From assembly GCA_022792815.1 (NCBI GenBank), contig JAAWBS010000063.1, positions 1 through 64,000 of the forward strand: a DNA stretch of 64,000 nucleotides, read 5' to 3'. Under the pieces are notes generated by a model. That model was not told the DNA's origin and ran no database searches. It saw only the letters and a program-made list of their open reading frames with translations. Positions 7,846 to 16,769 of the stretch are shown piece after piece. A program made the position numbers and the translations under genes. The first letter of the stretch is position 1. Every line of letters begins with the position of its first letter. This DNA comes from Hungatella sp. (GTDB lineage Bacteria > Bacillota > Clostridia > Lachnospirales > Lachnospiraceae).

Positions 7846-8763
7846 ATGAAAAAAAACAAGAAAAGAGAACGCTATCTATATTACAAACGCCAGGCAACAC
7901 CATATATTTTGCTGGCCCCTATTTTACTGTTTGTATCCCTGTTTTTATTATGGCCTATGGTTAACGTATTTCTTATGAGTATTCAGGAATACCAGCTCTT
8001 AAAACCTGATTCCAGAAAGTTTATCGGATTTAAGAACTTTGTTGAGGTATTCACAAAAGATAAGTTTTTCATGAAAGCCATTAAAAACTCGGTTGTGTGG
8101 GTATTTGTCAGTGTGGCAGTTCAGACCGTGTTGGGATTCTGGGTGGCATATCTGCTCAATCAGAAATTTAAAGGCAGAGGGTTATACAGAGCACTGGTAC
8201 TGTCACCTTGGGCGGTAGCCGGTGTCATGGTTGCCATTATCTGGTCATTGATTTATGGAGAGACTTTTGGAGTTCTCAATGACCTGCTTTTAAAGCTTGG
8301 AATCATTAAGAGAAATATTTCCTGGTTCTCCAACAGCAGCCGGGCCATGGCAGCTGTAATCATAGCCAATGTGTGGAGAGGAGTTCCCTTTTTTACCATC
8401 AGCTATCTGTCTGCCCTGGCAGGAATTTCCGATGATATCTACGAGTCAGCTAAGATTGACGGAGCTAAGACATGGGTAACCTTATTTAAGATCACCCTGC
8501 CAATGATAAAAGACACCATTGTCATCACCACTCTTCTTCGCTCCATATGGACATTCAATGCAGTAGATCTGATTAACACACTGACAGGAGGCGGACCCAA
8601 CAATGCAACCATAACCATGCCTCTATACATTATGCAGAAATTTAAACTGGAGTATAATTATGGCTACGCATCAGCCCTGGCAGCCATTGCAAGCTGCATT
8701 ATGATGGTTGTTGCATTTATCTATATCAATCTGGGAAAACTGGGCAAGGAGGAGATGTATTAA
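7846..8763 (+). CDS. ABC sugar importer permease (MalF/UgpA type)
   Basis: This 305-residue membrane protein has about six transmembrane helices and the binding-protein-dependent inner-membrane signature EAA loop at YESAKIDGAKTWVTLFKITL. It pairs with the next gene to form the translocation pore of a CUT1-type oligosaccharide importer. TTG (7843) and ATG (7846) adjoin behind GAGGAGGGG; I use the ATG. The ATPase (MsmX/UgpC type) is not encoded nearby, as is common where one ATPase serves many CUT1 importers. Confidence 0.92.
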   Translation: MKKNKKRERYLYYKRQATPYILLAPILLFVSLFLLWPMVNVFLMSIQEYQLLKPDSRKFIGFKNFVEVFTKDKFFMKAIKNSVVWVFVSVAVQTVLGFWVAYLLNQKFKGRGLYRALVLSPWAVAGVMVAIIWSLIYGETFGVLNDLLLKLGIIKRNISWFSNSSRAMAAVIIANVWRGVPFFTISYLSALAGISDDIYESAKIDGAKTWVTLFKITLPMIKDTIVITTLLRSIWTFNAVDLINTLTGGGPNNATITMPLYIMQKFKLEYNYGYASALAAIASCIMMVVAFIYINLGKLGKEEMY

Positions 8764-9605
8764 TGAGTATAAAGACAAAAAGAGGACTCAAAAGATTTTT
8801 CTTTCTTATCGTGCCCCTGGCAATCTTCCTTGTAATCACTCTTGCGCCGTTTTACTGGATTGTTGTCACCTCTTTAAAGACAAGTACAGAAGTATTTGCC
8901 AAGCCCATTACTTACTGGCCCAGGCACCTGACGCTTGAGAATTATGTAAATCTGTTTAAGAACCTTCACTTTGAACAATATTTTCTTAACAGTTTTATTG
9001 TGTCCATAAGCGTTACTGTTATGGTCAGCATTATGGCTCTGGTAGGCGGCTATGCCATGTCGCGATATAAATTTAAAGGCAAAGCTTTTGTCTATGTACT
9101 GCTTTTGTGTACACAGATGTTTCCGGCAGTGGTGCTCATGATTCCTCTGTTTGAAACCATGAACAGCTTAAAGCTGATTAATGACTTAAAATCCTTGATT
9201 ATCGTATGTTCGTGTACGAATCTGCCTTATTGTATGTTTATGATGATGGGATATTACAATGCGATTCCGAGAACCCTTGAGGAAGCGGCTCAGGTAGACG
9301 GCTGCAGTCTGCTTCAGGCGGTATTTAAGATTCTGCTTCCCTCCATGAAGCCCAGTATTGTGGCCACAGGTTCCTATGCATTTATCAATTCATGGAATGT
9401 TTATGTTTACGCTACCGCGTTTATTACAAGAAAAGAAAAGTACACCATTCCTCTGGCTCTCAGTATTTTCCAGGGAGAGGCAAATACCAATTATGGCGGA
9501 ATCGCAGCGGCCTGTGTGGTTGCACTGATTCCTGCGCTGGTTTTGTTTGGCATCATCCAAAAGCACCTGACAGGCGGAGCTACAAGCGGAGCCGTTAAGG
9601 GATAG
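8763..9605 (+). CDS. ABC sugar importer permease (MalG/UgpE type)
   Basis: The 280-residue protein has six predicted membrane helices and the EAA signature as EEAAQVDGCSLLQAVFKILL. Its start overlaps the stop of the preceding permease by one base (TAATG), a sign of translational coupling. It forms the second half of the importer channel. The C-terminus GGATSGAVKG is typical of this subfamily. Confidence 0.93.
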   Translation: MSIKTKRGLKRFFFLIVPLAIFLVITLAPFYWIVVTSLKTSTEVFAKPITYWPRHLTLENYVNLFKNLHFEQYFLNSFIVSISVTVMVSIMALVGGYAMSRYKFKGKAFVYVLLLCTQMFPAVVLMIPLFETMNSLKLINDLKSLIIVCSCTNLPYCMFMMMGYYNAIPRTLEEAAQVDGCSLLQAVFKILLPSMKPSIVATGSYAFINSWNVYVYATAFITRKEKYTIPLALSIFQGEANTNYGGIAAACVVALIPALVLFGIIQKHLTGGATSGAVKG

Positions 9606-9635
9606 AAACACATATTATATGAGGAGGAGAAATAC

Positions 9636-11033
9636 ATGAAAAAGACACTTGCAGTAATCTTAGCCACAGCTATGACCATGGGAAGTCTTGCAGGATGTGG
9701 CGGGTCCGGCGACAGCCAGACAACAACAGCAGCGCAGCCGGGCCGGGAGTCGGCGGCAGCGTCACAACCATCGGAAGGGCAGAAGCAGGCTGCTGAATCT
9801 ACAGGAGAAAAGCAGAAGATTGAATTCTGGTATCATGCGGCGGACGAGCAGTCCACTGCTATGTTTGAGAAGATTTTTGAGGAGCTCAATGCTTCCCAGA
9901 GTAATTATGAGTTTGTTTATACAGGATTTGCCAACAAGGACTTTCCTGATGCGTTTGCCACGGCGATTGCTACAGGAACTATGCCGGATGTAGTAAGCCT
10001 TGGATTTTCCAATGTAATGACCTATGTAGCTATGGATGCCCTTCATCCCATGCAGGCAGAGTTTGAAGGCTGGTCTGATTCCGGCAAGATCGTTCCCTCG
10101 CTGGTATCAACCCTTAAGAACCTGGCAGGAGGGGAAGACCTTTATGGCGTTCCCTATGGATATAATCAGGACTTGTCCTGGTACAATGCAGCTGCATTTA
10201 CCGAAAAAGGAATTGAGGTTCCTCAGACCCAGAACGATTTCCTTGCTCTCTGCCAACAGTATGCGGACAGCGCAAATGGAAACTATTTCTTTAGCTTAAG
10301 AGGCAACAAACCATATGACAATCTGTTGGGATGGCTCTTTACCTACACAGACGGACTGGGATATGAGGGTTCCTATTTTGATGAGAATGGAACATGTATT
10401 ATCAATGCTCCCGAATTTGTAGAGGCTATGGATGCTTACGTGAATATCTACAAAAATGGATGGGTGTCCGGTGACTGCGTAAACAATGGATTCAACGAGA
10501 TGGTTGCAGAGTTTGGTGCCGGAACCGCACTGTATATTATGCATAACTCTTCTTCTGAGAAGAACCATCTGTCCAATTTGGGTGAGGGCAATTATGGAAT
10601 TACCAAAGCTCTTACCAATGACAAGGGAAGATATCTGACCTCTTCCATGCAGCCCAATATTTTTTCTATCTGCAACAAAGGAGAAGGTGCGGATTACAGC
10701 GGTGCTATGGAACTGATTGGGGCTCTCTGCTCTGCAGATACCATGAATACCATGTGTGAAACGATGGCGAAGGTTCCCACCAACACAGACTGCTATGAGA
10801 CTGACTGGTTCAAGAATGACACCACAATGAAGACCTGTATGGAAATTGTTGAGGATAAGAACTTTGTTCAGATTCAGAATCCATACTGGCTGACTTCCTA
10901 TTTTACCTTTATCAACGGGGATATGACAACGGATTTCCAGGCAGTACTTTTGGGAGAAATGACCTCTCAGGAATGTCTGGACAAATGGGCAGAGTTTCTG
11001 ACTCAGGAACAGGCGGCTTATCTGGCACAGTAG
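9636..11033 (+). CDS. Extracellular sugar-binding lipoprotein
   Basis: The 465-residue product starts with a lipoprotein signal (MKKTLAVILATAMTMGSLAGC, lipobox LAGC, lipidated Cys at residue 21 after the hydrophobic stretch) followed by a Ser/Thr/Gln-rich linker and a type-1 solute-binding fold beginning IEFWYHAADEQS. It captures oligosaccharide outside the membrane for the two preceding permeases. Given the adjacent GH105 gene, an unsaturated rhamnogalacturonan oligosaccharide is the likely ligand, by inference only. It ends just before a strong hairpin. Confidence 0.92.
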   Translation: MKKTLAVILATAMTMGSLAGCGGSGDSQTTTAAQPGRESAAASQPSEGQKQAAESTGEKQKIEFWYHAADEQSTAMFEKIFEELNASQSNYEFVYTGFANKDFPDAFATAIATGTMPDVVSLGFSNVMTYVAMDALHPMQAEFEGWSDSGKIVPSLVSTLKNLAGGEDLYGVPYGYNQDLSWYNAAAFTEKGIEVPQTQNDFLALCQQYADSANGNYFFSLRGNKPYDNLLGWLFTYTDGLGYEGSYFDENGTCIINAPEFVEAMDAYVNIYKNGWVSGDCVNNGFNEMVAEFGAGTALYIMHNSSSEKNHLSNLGEGNYGITKALTNDKGRYLTSSMQPNIFSICNKGEGADYSGAMELIGALCSADTMNTMCETMAKVPTNTDCYETDWFKNDTTMKTCMEIVEDKNFVQIQNPYWLTSYFTFINGDMTTDFQAVLLGEMTSQECLDKWAEFLTQEQAAYLAQ

Positions 11034-11043
11034 TAAAACAGAG

Positions 11044-11074
11044 GTGCAGCCATAGGAACATGGCTGCACTTTTT
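11044..11074 (+). terminator. Terminator-like hairpin after the binding-protein gene
   Basis: GTGCAGCCA (11044-11052) and TGGCTGCAC (11061-11069) form a perfect 9-bp stem followed by TTTTT. It lies between the binding protein and the downstream enzyme genes, so it may end most transcripts or stabilise the 3' end of the importer message. Confidence 0.8.
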
Positions 11075-11096
11075 ATGCACAGAAAGGAGACTGCTT

Positions 11097-13103
11097 ATGA
11101 TGGACCACATATTGCTGCAGGATAATTTTCAATCATTTCCAATCGGGTCTTTTCCTTTTGACCATGCACACTCTGCTATGGGGGAATATCATTATTATCC
11201 CGTAACAGGTTACACGGGCCAGTGGTATGATCCCATTGTAAATGCCGATTACCGGGGGCCGAGCTGGCTTATAACCGAAATGAACGGGACAAAGTACATA
11301 GAACAGATGCGGGTGCGCAATCCCCTTACACGCAATGTAAGCCCCCTCCTGGTGGCTGGAGATGTGAGATGGCGGGACTACAGGGTTCAGGTACTGGTAA
11401 GAGCTCTGAGTACACAGGAGGAGGCAGGGATTGTTTTCCGATATCAGACATCACTGATGAATTATGCCTTCTGCTTAAATAACGGAAAGGTCCAGTTCTG
11501 GAAGATCTGCAAGAAGAACCGTATCCTCATGGGGGAGAAGGAGTATCCCTATAACTGTGATGATTACTATTTGCTGGAGGTAGACTGCCGGGGAAACCAT
11601 TTTTCAGGGAAGGTTAACGGAGCAGAGATTCTCACCGCACAAGATGGGGATTATGAATATGGCAAGATTGCTCTTTTCAGCTATATGCCGGCCCAGTTCA
11701 CCAATGTGTGTGTCACTGCAGATGAAGAGGCTTATAACCGTCTGATTCAGGAAAAGGCGGAGGAGGAGAAGCGGGTTGCGCAGAAGAGACTTCAATATGC
11801 TCAGCCAAAACTCCACAAAGTAATTGACCTGAAAAATTACGGAGCGGCAAGGCAGATTCGTTTTGGTCATCTTATGGGCGGCAATGACTGGTATTTTGTT
11901 ATGGCTCAGCATCAGAAGCGGGTTCACAAAGACCGGTATTCCAATATCAGCTGTCTGACGGCAGTGAATATGGAGACAGGGGAGATTTTGTGGCAGATAG
12001 GTAAACCGTCAGACATGAGGGAGAATCAGAATGTGACTGCCGATCTTCCTTTCCAGATATATGATATTAACGGAGACGGTTATGATGAGGTCATTATGGC
12101 CAGGGATTTTAAGCTGATGATTCTGGATGGGCGGACCGGTGAGGTGATGAGATGGATTCATACCCCTATGAACGACATACCAGGAGATCAGCTGCTGGGG
12201 ATCGAGTTTAAAAAACATGGATTTGATCGCCTGAATGTAGATGCCATTCGAATTGTCAATGTGTCCGGAAATGAGCGTCCTTCTGATATTCTGATCAAAG
12301 ACAGATATGCCCGTCTGTGGGTGTATAACAGTAACTTAGAGCTGTTATGGAAATTTCAATATAAAAATACAGGCCATTTCCCCTATGGATATGACTTTAA
12401 CAAAGACGGAAAAGACGAGATCTTCAGCTGTTATAATATGATAGGAAGCGATGGAACACTTATGTGGACCCTTCCCATAGAAGTGGATCATACGGATGAG
12501 ATAATCGTAGGTCCCTTTGACCCGGACGAGGACGAGATGATTGCCATGGTTTCTGGCTGGGAAGGCTTTATGATCGTGGATAAACAGGGAAATATCCGTC
12601 ACAGGGACTTAAATGGCCATGGCCAGAGAATCAGCGCTGCAAACTATTGCCCGGAGCGGAAAGGGCTTGAGATATGTACTACCACTTACTGGGAGTATCA
12701 GGGAATCATATACCTTCATGACTGTACAGGAAAGGAACTTTGGCATATGGAACCCGGCTCCAACGGCAATATGATAGCGCCTGTCAACTGGCAGGGAGAC
12801 GGAACGGAGCTGATTCTGTTAAACGGCAATATTACCTATGGAGGCATGGTGGACGGAGAAGGGGATGTGGTGGTGACGTTCCCGGATGACAGACACTCGG
12901 ACTTGTGTGCAGAAGTCATCAACATGACTGGTGATGCCAGAGACGAGATTGTCCTGTGGGATGCCAGCCGTATGTTCATCTATACTCAGGACCGTCCATG
13001 TGAGATAAAGGATAAAGAATATGTTCCGGAAAAATACCCCCACTATAATGGTTCCAATTATCGGGGGGAATACTCATTTGCAAAATGGGTTTCCAGGGAA
13101 TAA
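11097..13103 (+). CDS. Cytosolic LamG-like/beta-propeller protein, candidate lyase
   Basis: The 668-residue protein has an N-terminal concanavalin-like region (about 1-215; an RGLY-like fold ending near ALFSYMPAQFTNVCV) and a C-terminal region of FG-GAP/VCBS-like propeller blades with calcium-type loops such as DINGDGYDEV and DFNKDGKDEI. Such blades are found in rhamnogalacturonan lyases of PL11 and in other polysaccharide lyases. There is no signal peptide, so it would act on imported oligosaccharides. It lies between the importer and the GH105 gene, consistent with producing or processing unsaturated oligosaccharides, but no catalytic residues were identified. AAAGGAGA precedes the ATG pair at 11097/11100. 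Confidence 0.6.
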   Translation: MMDHILLQDNFQSFPIGSFPFDHAHSAMGEYHYYPVTGYTGQWYDPIVNADYRGPSWLITEMNGTKYIEQMRVRNPLTRNVSPLLVAGDVRWRDYRVQVLVRALSTQEEAGIVFRYQTSLMNYAFCLNNGKVQFWKICKKNRILMGEKEYPYNCDDYYLLEVDCRGNHFSGKVNGAEILTAQDGDYEYGKIALFSYMPAQFTNVCVTADEEAYNRLIQEKAEEEKRVAQKRLQYAQPKLHKVIDLKNYGAARQIRFGHLMGGNDWYFVMAQHQKRVHKDRYSNISCLTAVNMETGEILWQIGKPSDMRENQNVTADLPFQIYDINGDGYDEVIMARDFKLMILDGRTGEVMRWIHTPMNDIPGDQLLGIEFKKHGFDRLNVDAIRIVNVSGNERPSDILIKDRYARLWVYNSNLELLWKFQYKNTGHFPYGYDFNKDGKDEIFSCYNMIGSDGTLMWTLPIEVDHTDEIIVGPFDPDEDEMIAMVSGWEGFMIVDKQGNIRHRDLNGHGQRISAANYCPERKGLEICTTTYWEYQGIIYLHDCTGKELWHMEPGSNGNMIAPVNWQGDGTELILLNGNITYGGMVDGEGDVVVTFPDDRHSDLCAEVINMTGDARDEIVLWDASRMFIYTQDRPCEIKDKEYVPEKYPHYNGSNYRGEYSFAKWVSRE

Positions 13104-13134
13104 TAAGTAAGGAAATAAAGGAGGAAGAAAAGCT

Positions 13135-14235
13135 GTGTGGTTGGAATATTTTTCTCAATATATGGAGACGATTTTACCCGGTTCCCTAAAAAAAGAGGCA
13201 TGGAATTATAAAATTGATCTCTGTATGCTGGGAATGTCATATCTTGCGGAAGCAACGGGAGATAAAAAGTGGAGCTGCTACGCAAAGGACAATGGAACAT
13301 GGCTGGTGAAGGAGGACGGCTCTGTTGCCAACTGGGAGGGAGCCGAACATAATATTGACAAAATAAGCTTCGGAAAATCCCTGCGGATTTTAAGAGATTT
13401 GACAGGGGATGAACGCTATGGGGAAGGGGTGAAAAAGGCATACCGTTTCTTGGACAGCTACCCCCGTACGGAGACCGGCAATTTCTGGCATAAAAATATT
13501 TATCCCAACCAGGTGTGGTTAGACGGACTTTATATGGCTATGCCTTTTTATGCCAAGTGCCTGGTGGAGACAGGGGATGACAAATGGGATGACATTATAG
13601 ATCAGTTTCTGAGTGCACACCGTCTGTTATGGGATGAGGGAAAAGGACTGTACATCCACGGCTGTGATGTGAGCCGCAAGGCGGATTGGGCGGATCCTGA
13701 GACAGGGCGGAGTCCGGCAGTGTGGCTGCGGGCGGAAGCCTGGTTTCTGATGGCCCTGGTGGATACCTATGAGCTGGCGAAAGATCACACTCCAAGAGCA
13801 GAAGAGTTAGTAACTCTGTTAAGGAGAAGTGTTGACGGACTTCTGCCCTATAAAGATGAGAAGACCGGTATGTTCTTACAGGTTGTGGATATGCCGGACC
13901 TGAAAGGTAATTATCCGGAGACCTCCGGAAGTGCCATGATTGCCTATGCACTGATGAAAGGTGCCAGACTGGGTATTCTGGAGGATTCCTGCGGGATGGA
14001 GGGAAGTCAGATCATTGACGGTATCAGGGATACCTATCTGAAGAAGGAGGACGACGGATGGCATCTCTATGGAATCTGCGCAAGCGCAGGTCTGGGTGAT
14101 GGACCAGACCCCTACAATCCCAAAGGGCGCAGCGGCAAACCGGAATATTATGTCAGTGAGGTGCAGATAAGAGATAATGAGCATGGCAGCGCTGCCTGTA
14201 TGATGGCTGTCAGTGAACAGATACGAAGAAAATAA
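13135..14235 (+). CDS. GH105 unsaturated rhamnogalacturonyl/glucuronyl hydrolase
   Basis: The 366-residue protein has the (alpha/alpha)6 barrel pattern of GH105/GH88 enzymes, including YPNQVWLDGLYMAMPFYAK with the catalytic-type Asp, GRSPAVWLRAEAWFLMALVD and GNYPETSGSAMIAYALMKG. These enzymes hydrate the 4,5-unsaturated uronic acid left by polysaccharide lyases and release 5-keto-4-deoxyuronate. No export signal is seen. The start is GTG at 13135 behind AAAGGAGG, giving full family length. It is the last gene of the locus and supports a pectin side-chain or similar uronate-containing glycan as substrate. Confidence 0.85.
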   Translation: MWLEYFSQYMETILPGSLKKEAWNYKIDLCMLGMSYLAEATGDKKWSCYAKDNGTWLVKEDGSVANWEGAEHNIDKISFGKSLRILRDLTGDERYGEGVKKAYRFLDSYPRTETGNFWHKNIYPNQVWLDGLYMAMPFYAKCLVETGDDKWDDIIDQFLSAHRLLWDEGKGLYIHGCDVSRKADWADPETGRSPAVWLRAEAWFLMALVDTYELAKDHTPRAEELVTLLRRSVDGLLPYKDEKTGMFLQVVDMPDLKGNYPETSGSAMIAYALMKGARLGILEDSCGMEGSQIIDGIRDTYLKKEDDGWHLYGICASAGLGDGPDPYNPKGRSGKPEYYVSEVQIRDNEHGSAACMMAVSEQIRRK

Positions 14236-14241
14236 AAGACA

Positions 14242-14298
14242 GAGCTTGATCGCGTCGGTATGATCTTTGTATCCCAACGCTTTTGCAACGTCGCTTGC
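14242..14298 (-). pseudogene. Scrap of a phage BRO/KilA-type antirepressor
   Basis: On the minus strand the bases encode ASDVAKALGYKDHTDAIKL, the hallmark helix region of BRO-N antirepressors found in prophages. Only about 19 residues remain, with neither start nor the rest of the domain. It marks the boundary between the sugar locus and the GC-richer block to the right. Confidence 0.55.
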
Positions 14299-14353
14299 CC
14301 CATGCTGTGGATGGATTAGTCCTGGAGGCCCGACAGGAGAGGATTACAGTGTC

Positions 14354-15289
14354 TCAAAACAGCTCCATCTGCTCCTCCCTCAACGACCGCATCCTGCGAT
14401 CCTTTATCACGTCCCCAGCCCCCACCGCACCAAAGAGCAAGGGCGATGAGGGATTATGCAGGCGGCTGTTTTTCACAGCCGCCTGCTCACTGCGGTTGGC
14501 ATAGCAATACCGGCATCCGCTGGGGCAGGTCCCATAGGCCCCGATGTCGATGCTTTCCACGCATCCGCACTCAGGCCGCTGGTTCGGATCCTTCTTTGCG
14601 GACAGCCTGCAGCCCCCGATCCGCTCCAGCCTCTCCCGATCGATACAGTGGGCACGGCGGATTCCGCAGGCCTCAAAGTCGCCCGCCTCGGCACAGGTGT
14701 CGAGGACAAGGCCGTACTCCCCGGCAATCTCTGCCAGTCTCTCCATGATCTCCCTCTGCTGTCCGCTGGTCTCCGCCTTCACCTTAAGGATCTCCATATT
14801 TTTGGCAATCGTTTGGTACCAGTCGAGAAAGCTGACCGTACACTTCTCCGTATACCCGCAAAGCTTTGACGCCAATACCCGAAAATATCGGCAGTGATAT
14901 TCCATAGTATAGCGGTCACTGAGAAAAATCGGATCATACCTCCATACCACTCTGTCCCTGCCCACGGCCTTTGACAGCTTCCGGAAGGCGGGGATAAGGA
15001 TGTCATTTTTTGACGGAAGGTTGGGTTCCACATCCCGTCCGTAGGCAGTTAAGGTAAATTGAACATAATAATGCCAGGGCTCCAACTCTCCCAGGTACCC
15101 GAGTATGGGGACCGGATTCTTTGTCCACAGGACGATCCCGTCGACCACGTCCGGGGATAGACTGATCCTCCCGATCTGGTGGGCGTTCATAGGGTTTCTC
15201 ACCAGGACATACCTCTCCCTGAGACGGTTAAACAGCCACTGAGAATAATATGCGGGAATGTCGGTTCTTCGGCTGGCGCTTATGATCAT
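14354..15289 (-). CDS. DUF1848 protein (Fe-S/radical-SAM-like, uncharacterised)
   Basis: The product (311 residues from 15289) begins MIISASRRTDIPAYYSQWLF, the DUF1848 hallmark, and has WTKNP and a C-terminal cysteine cluster with CGCVES, GTCPSGCRYCYA. The cluster suggests an iron-sulfur site and distant kinship to SPL-type radical-SAM proteins; the reaction is unknown. I prefer ATG 15289 over 15304: its ATGA overlaps the stop of a 38-codon ORF, and GGAGG lies 4 bases upstream. It runs convergently to the GH105 gene and diverges from the RsmH paralogue. Confidence 0.8.
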   Translation of the reverse strand: MIISASRRTDIPAYYSQWLFNRLRERYVLVRNPMNAHQIGRISLSPDVVDGIVLWTKNPVPILGYLGELEPWHYYVQFTLTAYGRDVEPNLPSKNDILIPAFRKLSKAVGRDRVVWRYDPIFLSDRYTMEYHCRYFRVLASKLCGYTEKCTVSFLDWYQTIAKNMEILKVKAETSGQQREIMERLAEIAGEYGLVLDTCAEAGDFEACGIRRAHCIDRERLERIGGCRLSAKKDPNQRPECGCVESIDIGAYGTCPSGCRYCYANRSEQAAVKNSRLHNPSSPLLFGAVGAGDVIKDRRMRSLREEQMELF

Positions 15290-15402
15290 AGGCCCTCCAT
15301 CCACCCCAACATATCAAAGCAGATATCCGCAGGCGGTTCCGGTTTCTGTTCCCTGCAGAATCCACTGATAGATTCCTTTTCTATGCCAATCAATCGGTTC
15401 AT
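15286..15402 (-). CDS. Possible 38-residue ORF coupled to the DUF1848 gene
   Basis: The ORF MNRLIGIEKESISGFCREQK continues for 18 more residues and stops with a TGA that overlaps the ATG of the DUF1848 gene (ATGA). GGGAGG stands 10 bases before its start. It has no hydrophobic segment and no family I recognise. The tight overlap suggests translational coupling, but the length alone does not exclude chance. The rest of 15403-15634 shows no gene. Confidence 0.4.
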   Translation of the reverse strand: MNRLIGIEKESISGFCREQKPEPPADICFDMLGWMEGL

Positions 15403-15634
15403 ACCTTGTAATCCTCCCAAAAATATGATATTTTGAATTGAGATATCCCCATTCATACCGCTGCGGCACCGTACCATCATAGCATATCTGCCGAGGACTT
15501 TCAATCCGATTCTCTCCCGCCGCAGCCCCGGAGCCGGAAAGACCGATCTGTCATCTTCTGACACGGACAACCGGAACCCACGCCCCTGTCCGCGAAGGAC
15601 GGAAAACGAACAATACAAACCAAGGAGAATCTTC

Positions 15635-16705
15635 ATGGAACAGCAAAATCAGCACAGACGCAGGCCCCGTTACAACGGCGCCTACCCGAAACATTTTCAC
15701 GAAAAATACAAGGAACTGCAGCCGGAAAAATACGGCGACACCATAGAGAAAGTCATCCGCAAAGGCAACACCCCGGCTGGGATGCACCGGTCTATCTGTG
15801 TCCGGGAGATCCTGGATTTCCTGCAGATAAAGCCAGGGCAAAAGGGACTCGACGCCACCCTGGGATATGGCGGGCACACGGAGGCCATGTTGAAATGTCT
15901 GGATTCCTGCGGACACATCTACGGTCTGGATGTGGATCCCATCGAGTCGGAAAAGACCCGGTCACGGCTGGATGGCCTCGGATACGGGCCTGAGATTCTG
16001 ACGGTATGTCATATGAATTTCGCAGACATCGACCGGATCTCTGCCGAGGCAGGTCCCTTTGATTTTATCCTGGCCGACTTAGGCGTGTCTTCCATGCAAA
16101 TCGACAACCCACAGAGAGGCTTTTCCTACAAATTCGACGGACCCTTGGACCTGCGGCTGGATCCCACCCAGGGGATGTCCGCTGCCCAGAGACTGGCCCG
16201 GATCTCACGGGAAGAGCTGGCCGGGATGCTCACCGAAAACAGTGACGAGCCCTATTCCCAGGAGATCGCCCGGGCTATCGTGGCCGCCGCGAGAAGAGGA
16301 AAACCTGTGGACACCACCCTAAAACTGCGGGTAGCCATCGAGGAGGCTCTGTCGGAACTGCCTGCCGAGAACCGGAGAGAAGAAGTGAAAAAAGCCTGCG
16401 CCAGGACCTTTCAGGCTTTGAGAATCGATGTGAACAATGAATTTGAGGTATTGTACGAATTTCTTGAAAAACTGCCTGCTGCCCTCTCGCCGGGCGGAAG
16501 GACAGCCATCCTCACCTTCCACTCCGGGGAGGACCGACTGGTGAAGCAGTCTTTTAAAGAATACCGGAAGGCCGGCGTGTACAGCGACATCGCAAAGGAT
16601 GTGATCCGTCCCGACGCCCAGGAGTGTGCTTCCAACAGCCGGGCCCGGTCAGCCAAGCTGCGGTGGGCCATCCGCGGGGAGGAGGCCGTCACCTCGGTAA
16701 AGTAA
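15635..16705 (+). CDS. RsmH-like S-adenosylmethionine methyltransferase paralogue
   Basis: The 356-residue protein carries RsmH (16S rRNA m4C1402 methyltransferase) motifs: GLDATLGYGGHTEAML for SAM binding, FDFILADLGVSSMQID, FSYKFDGPLDLRLDP, LTFHSGEDRLVKQSF and ECASNSRARSAKLRWAI. Compared with standard RsmH (about 310 residues) it has an extra basic N-terminus rich in Arg, His and Tyr. Standard rsmH sits with ftsL/ftsI in the division cluster; none of those genes is here, so this is probably a second, specialised copy. The start is an ATG shortly after AAGGAG. Substrate rRNA position is inferred. Confidence 0.82.
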   Translation: MEQQNQHRRRPRYNGAYPKHFHEKYKELQPEKYGDTIEKVIRKGNTPAGMHRSICVREILDFLQIKPGQKGLDATLGYGGHTEAMLKCLDSCGHIYGLDVDPIESEKTRSRLDGLGYGPEILTVCHMNFADIDRISAEAGPFDFILADLGVSSMQIDNPQRGFSYKFDGPLDLRLDPTQGMSAAQRLARISREELAGMLTENSDEPYSQEIARAIVAAARRGKPVDTTLKLRVAIEEALSELPAENRREEVKKACARTFQALRIDVNNEFEVLYEFLEKLPAALSPGGRTAILTFHSGEDRLVKQSFKEYRKAGVYSDIAKDVIRPDAQECASNSRARSAKLRWAIRGEEAVTSVK

Positions 16706-16769
16706 CTGCCTTATCTTTGGAGGCCATAAAGGTCTCGGCCGGCGGCAACTCATCTTCCGCTGTCCGCCG

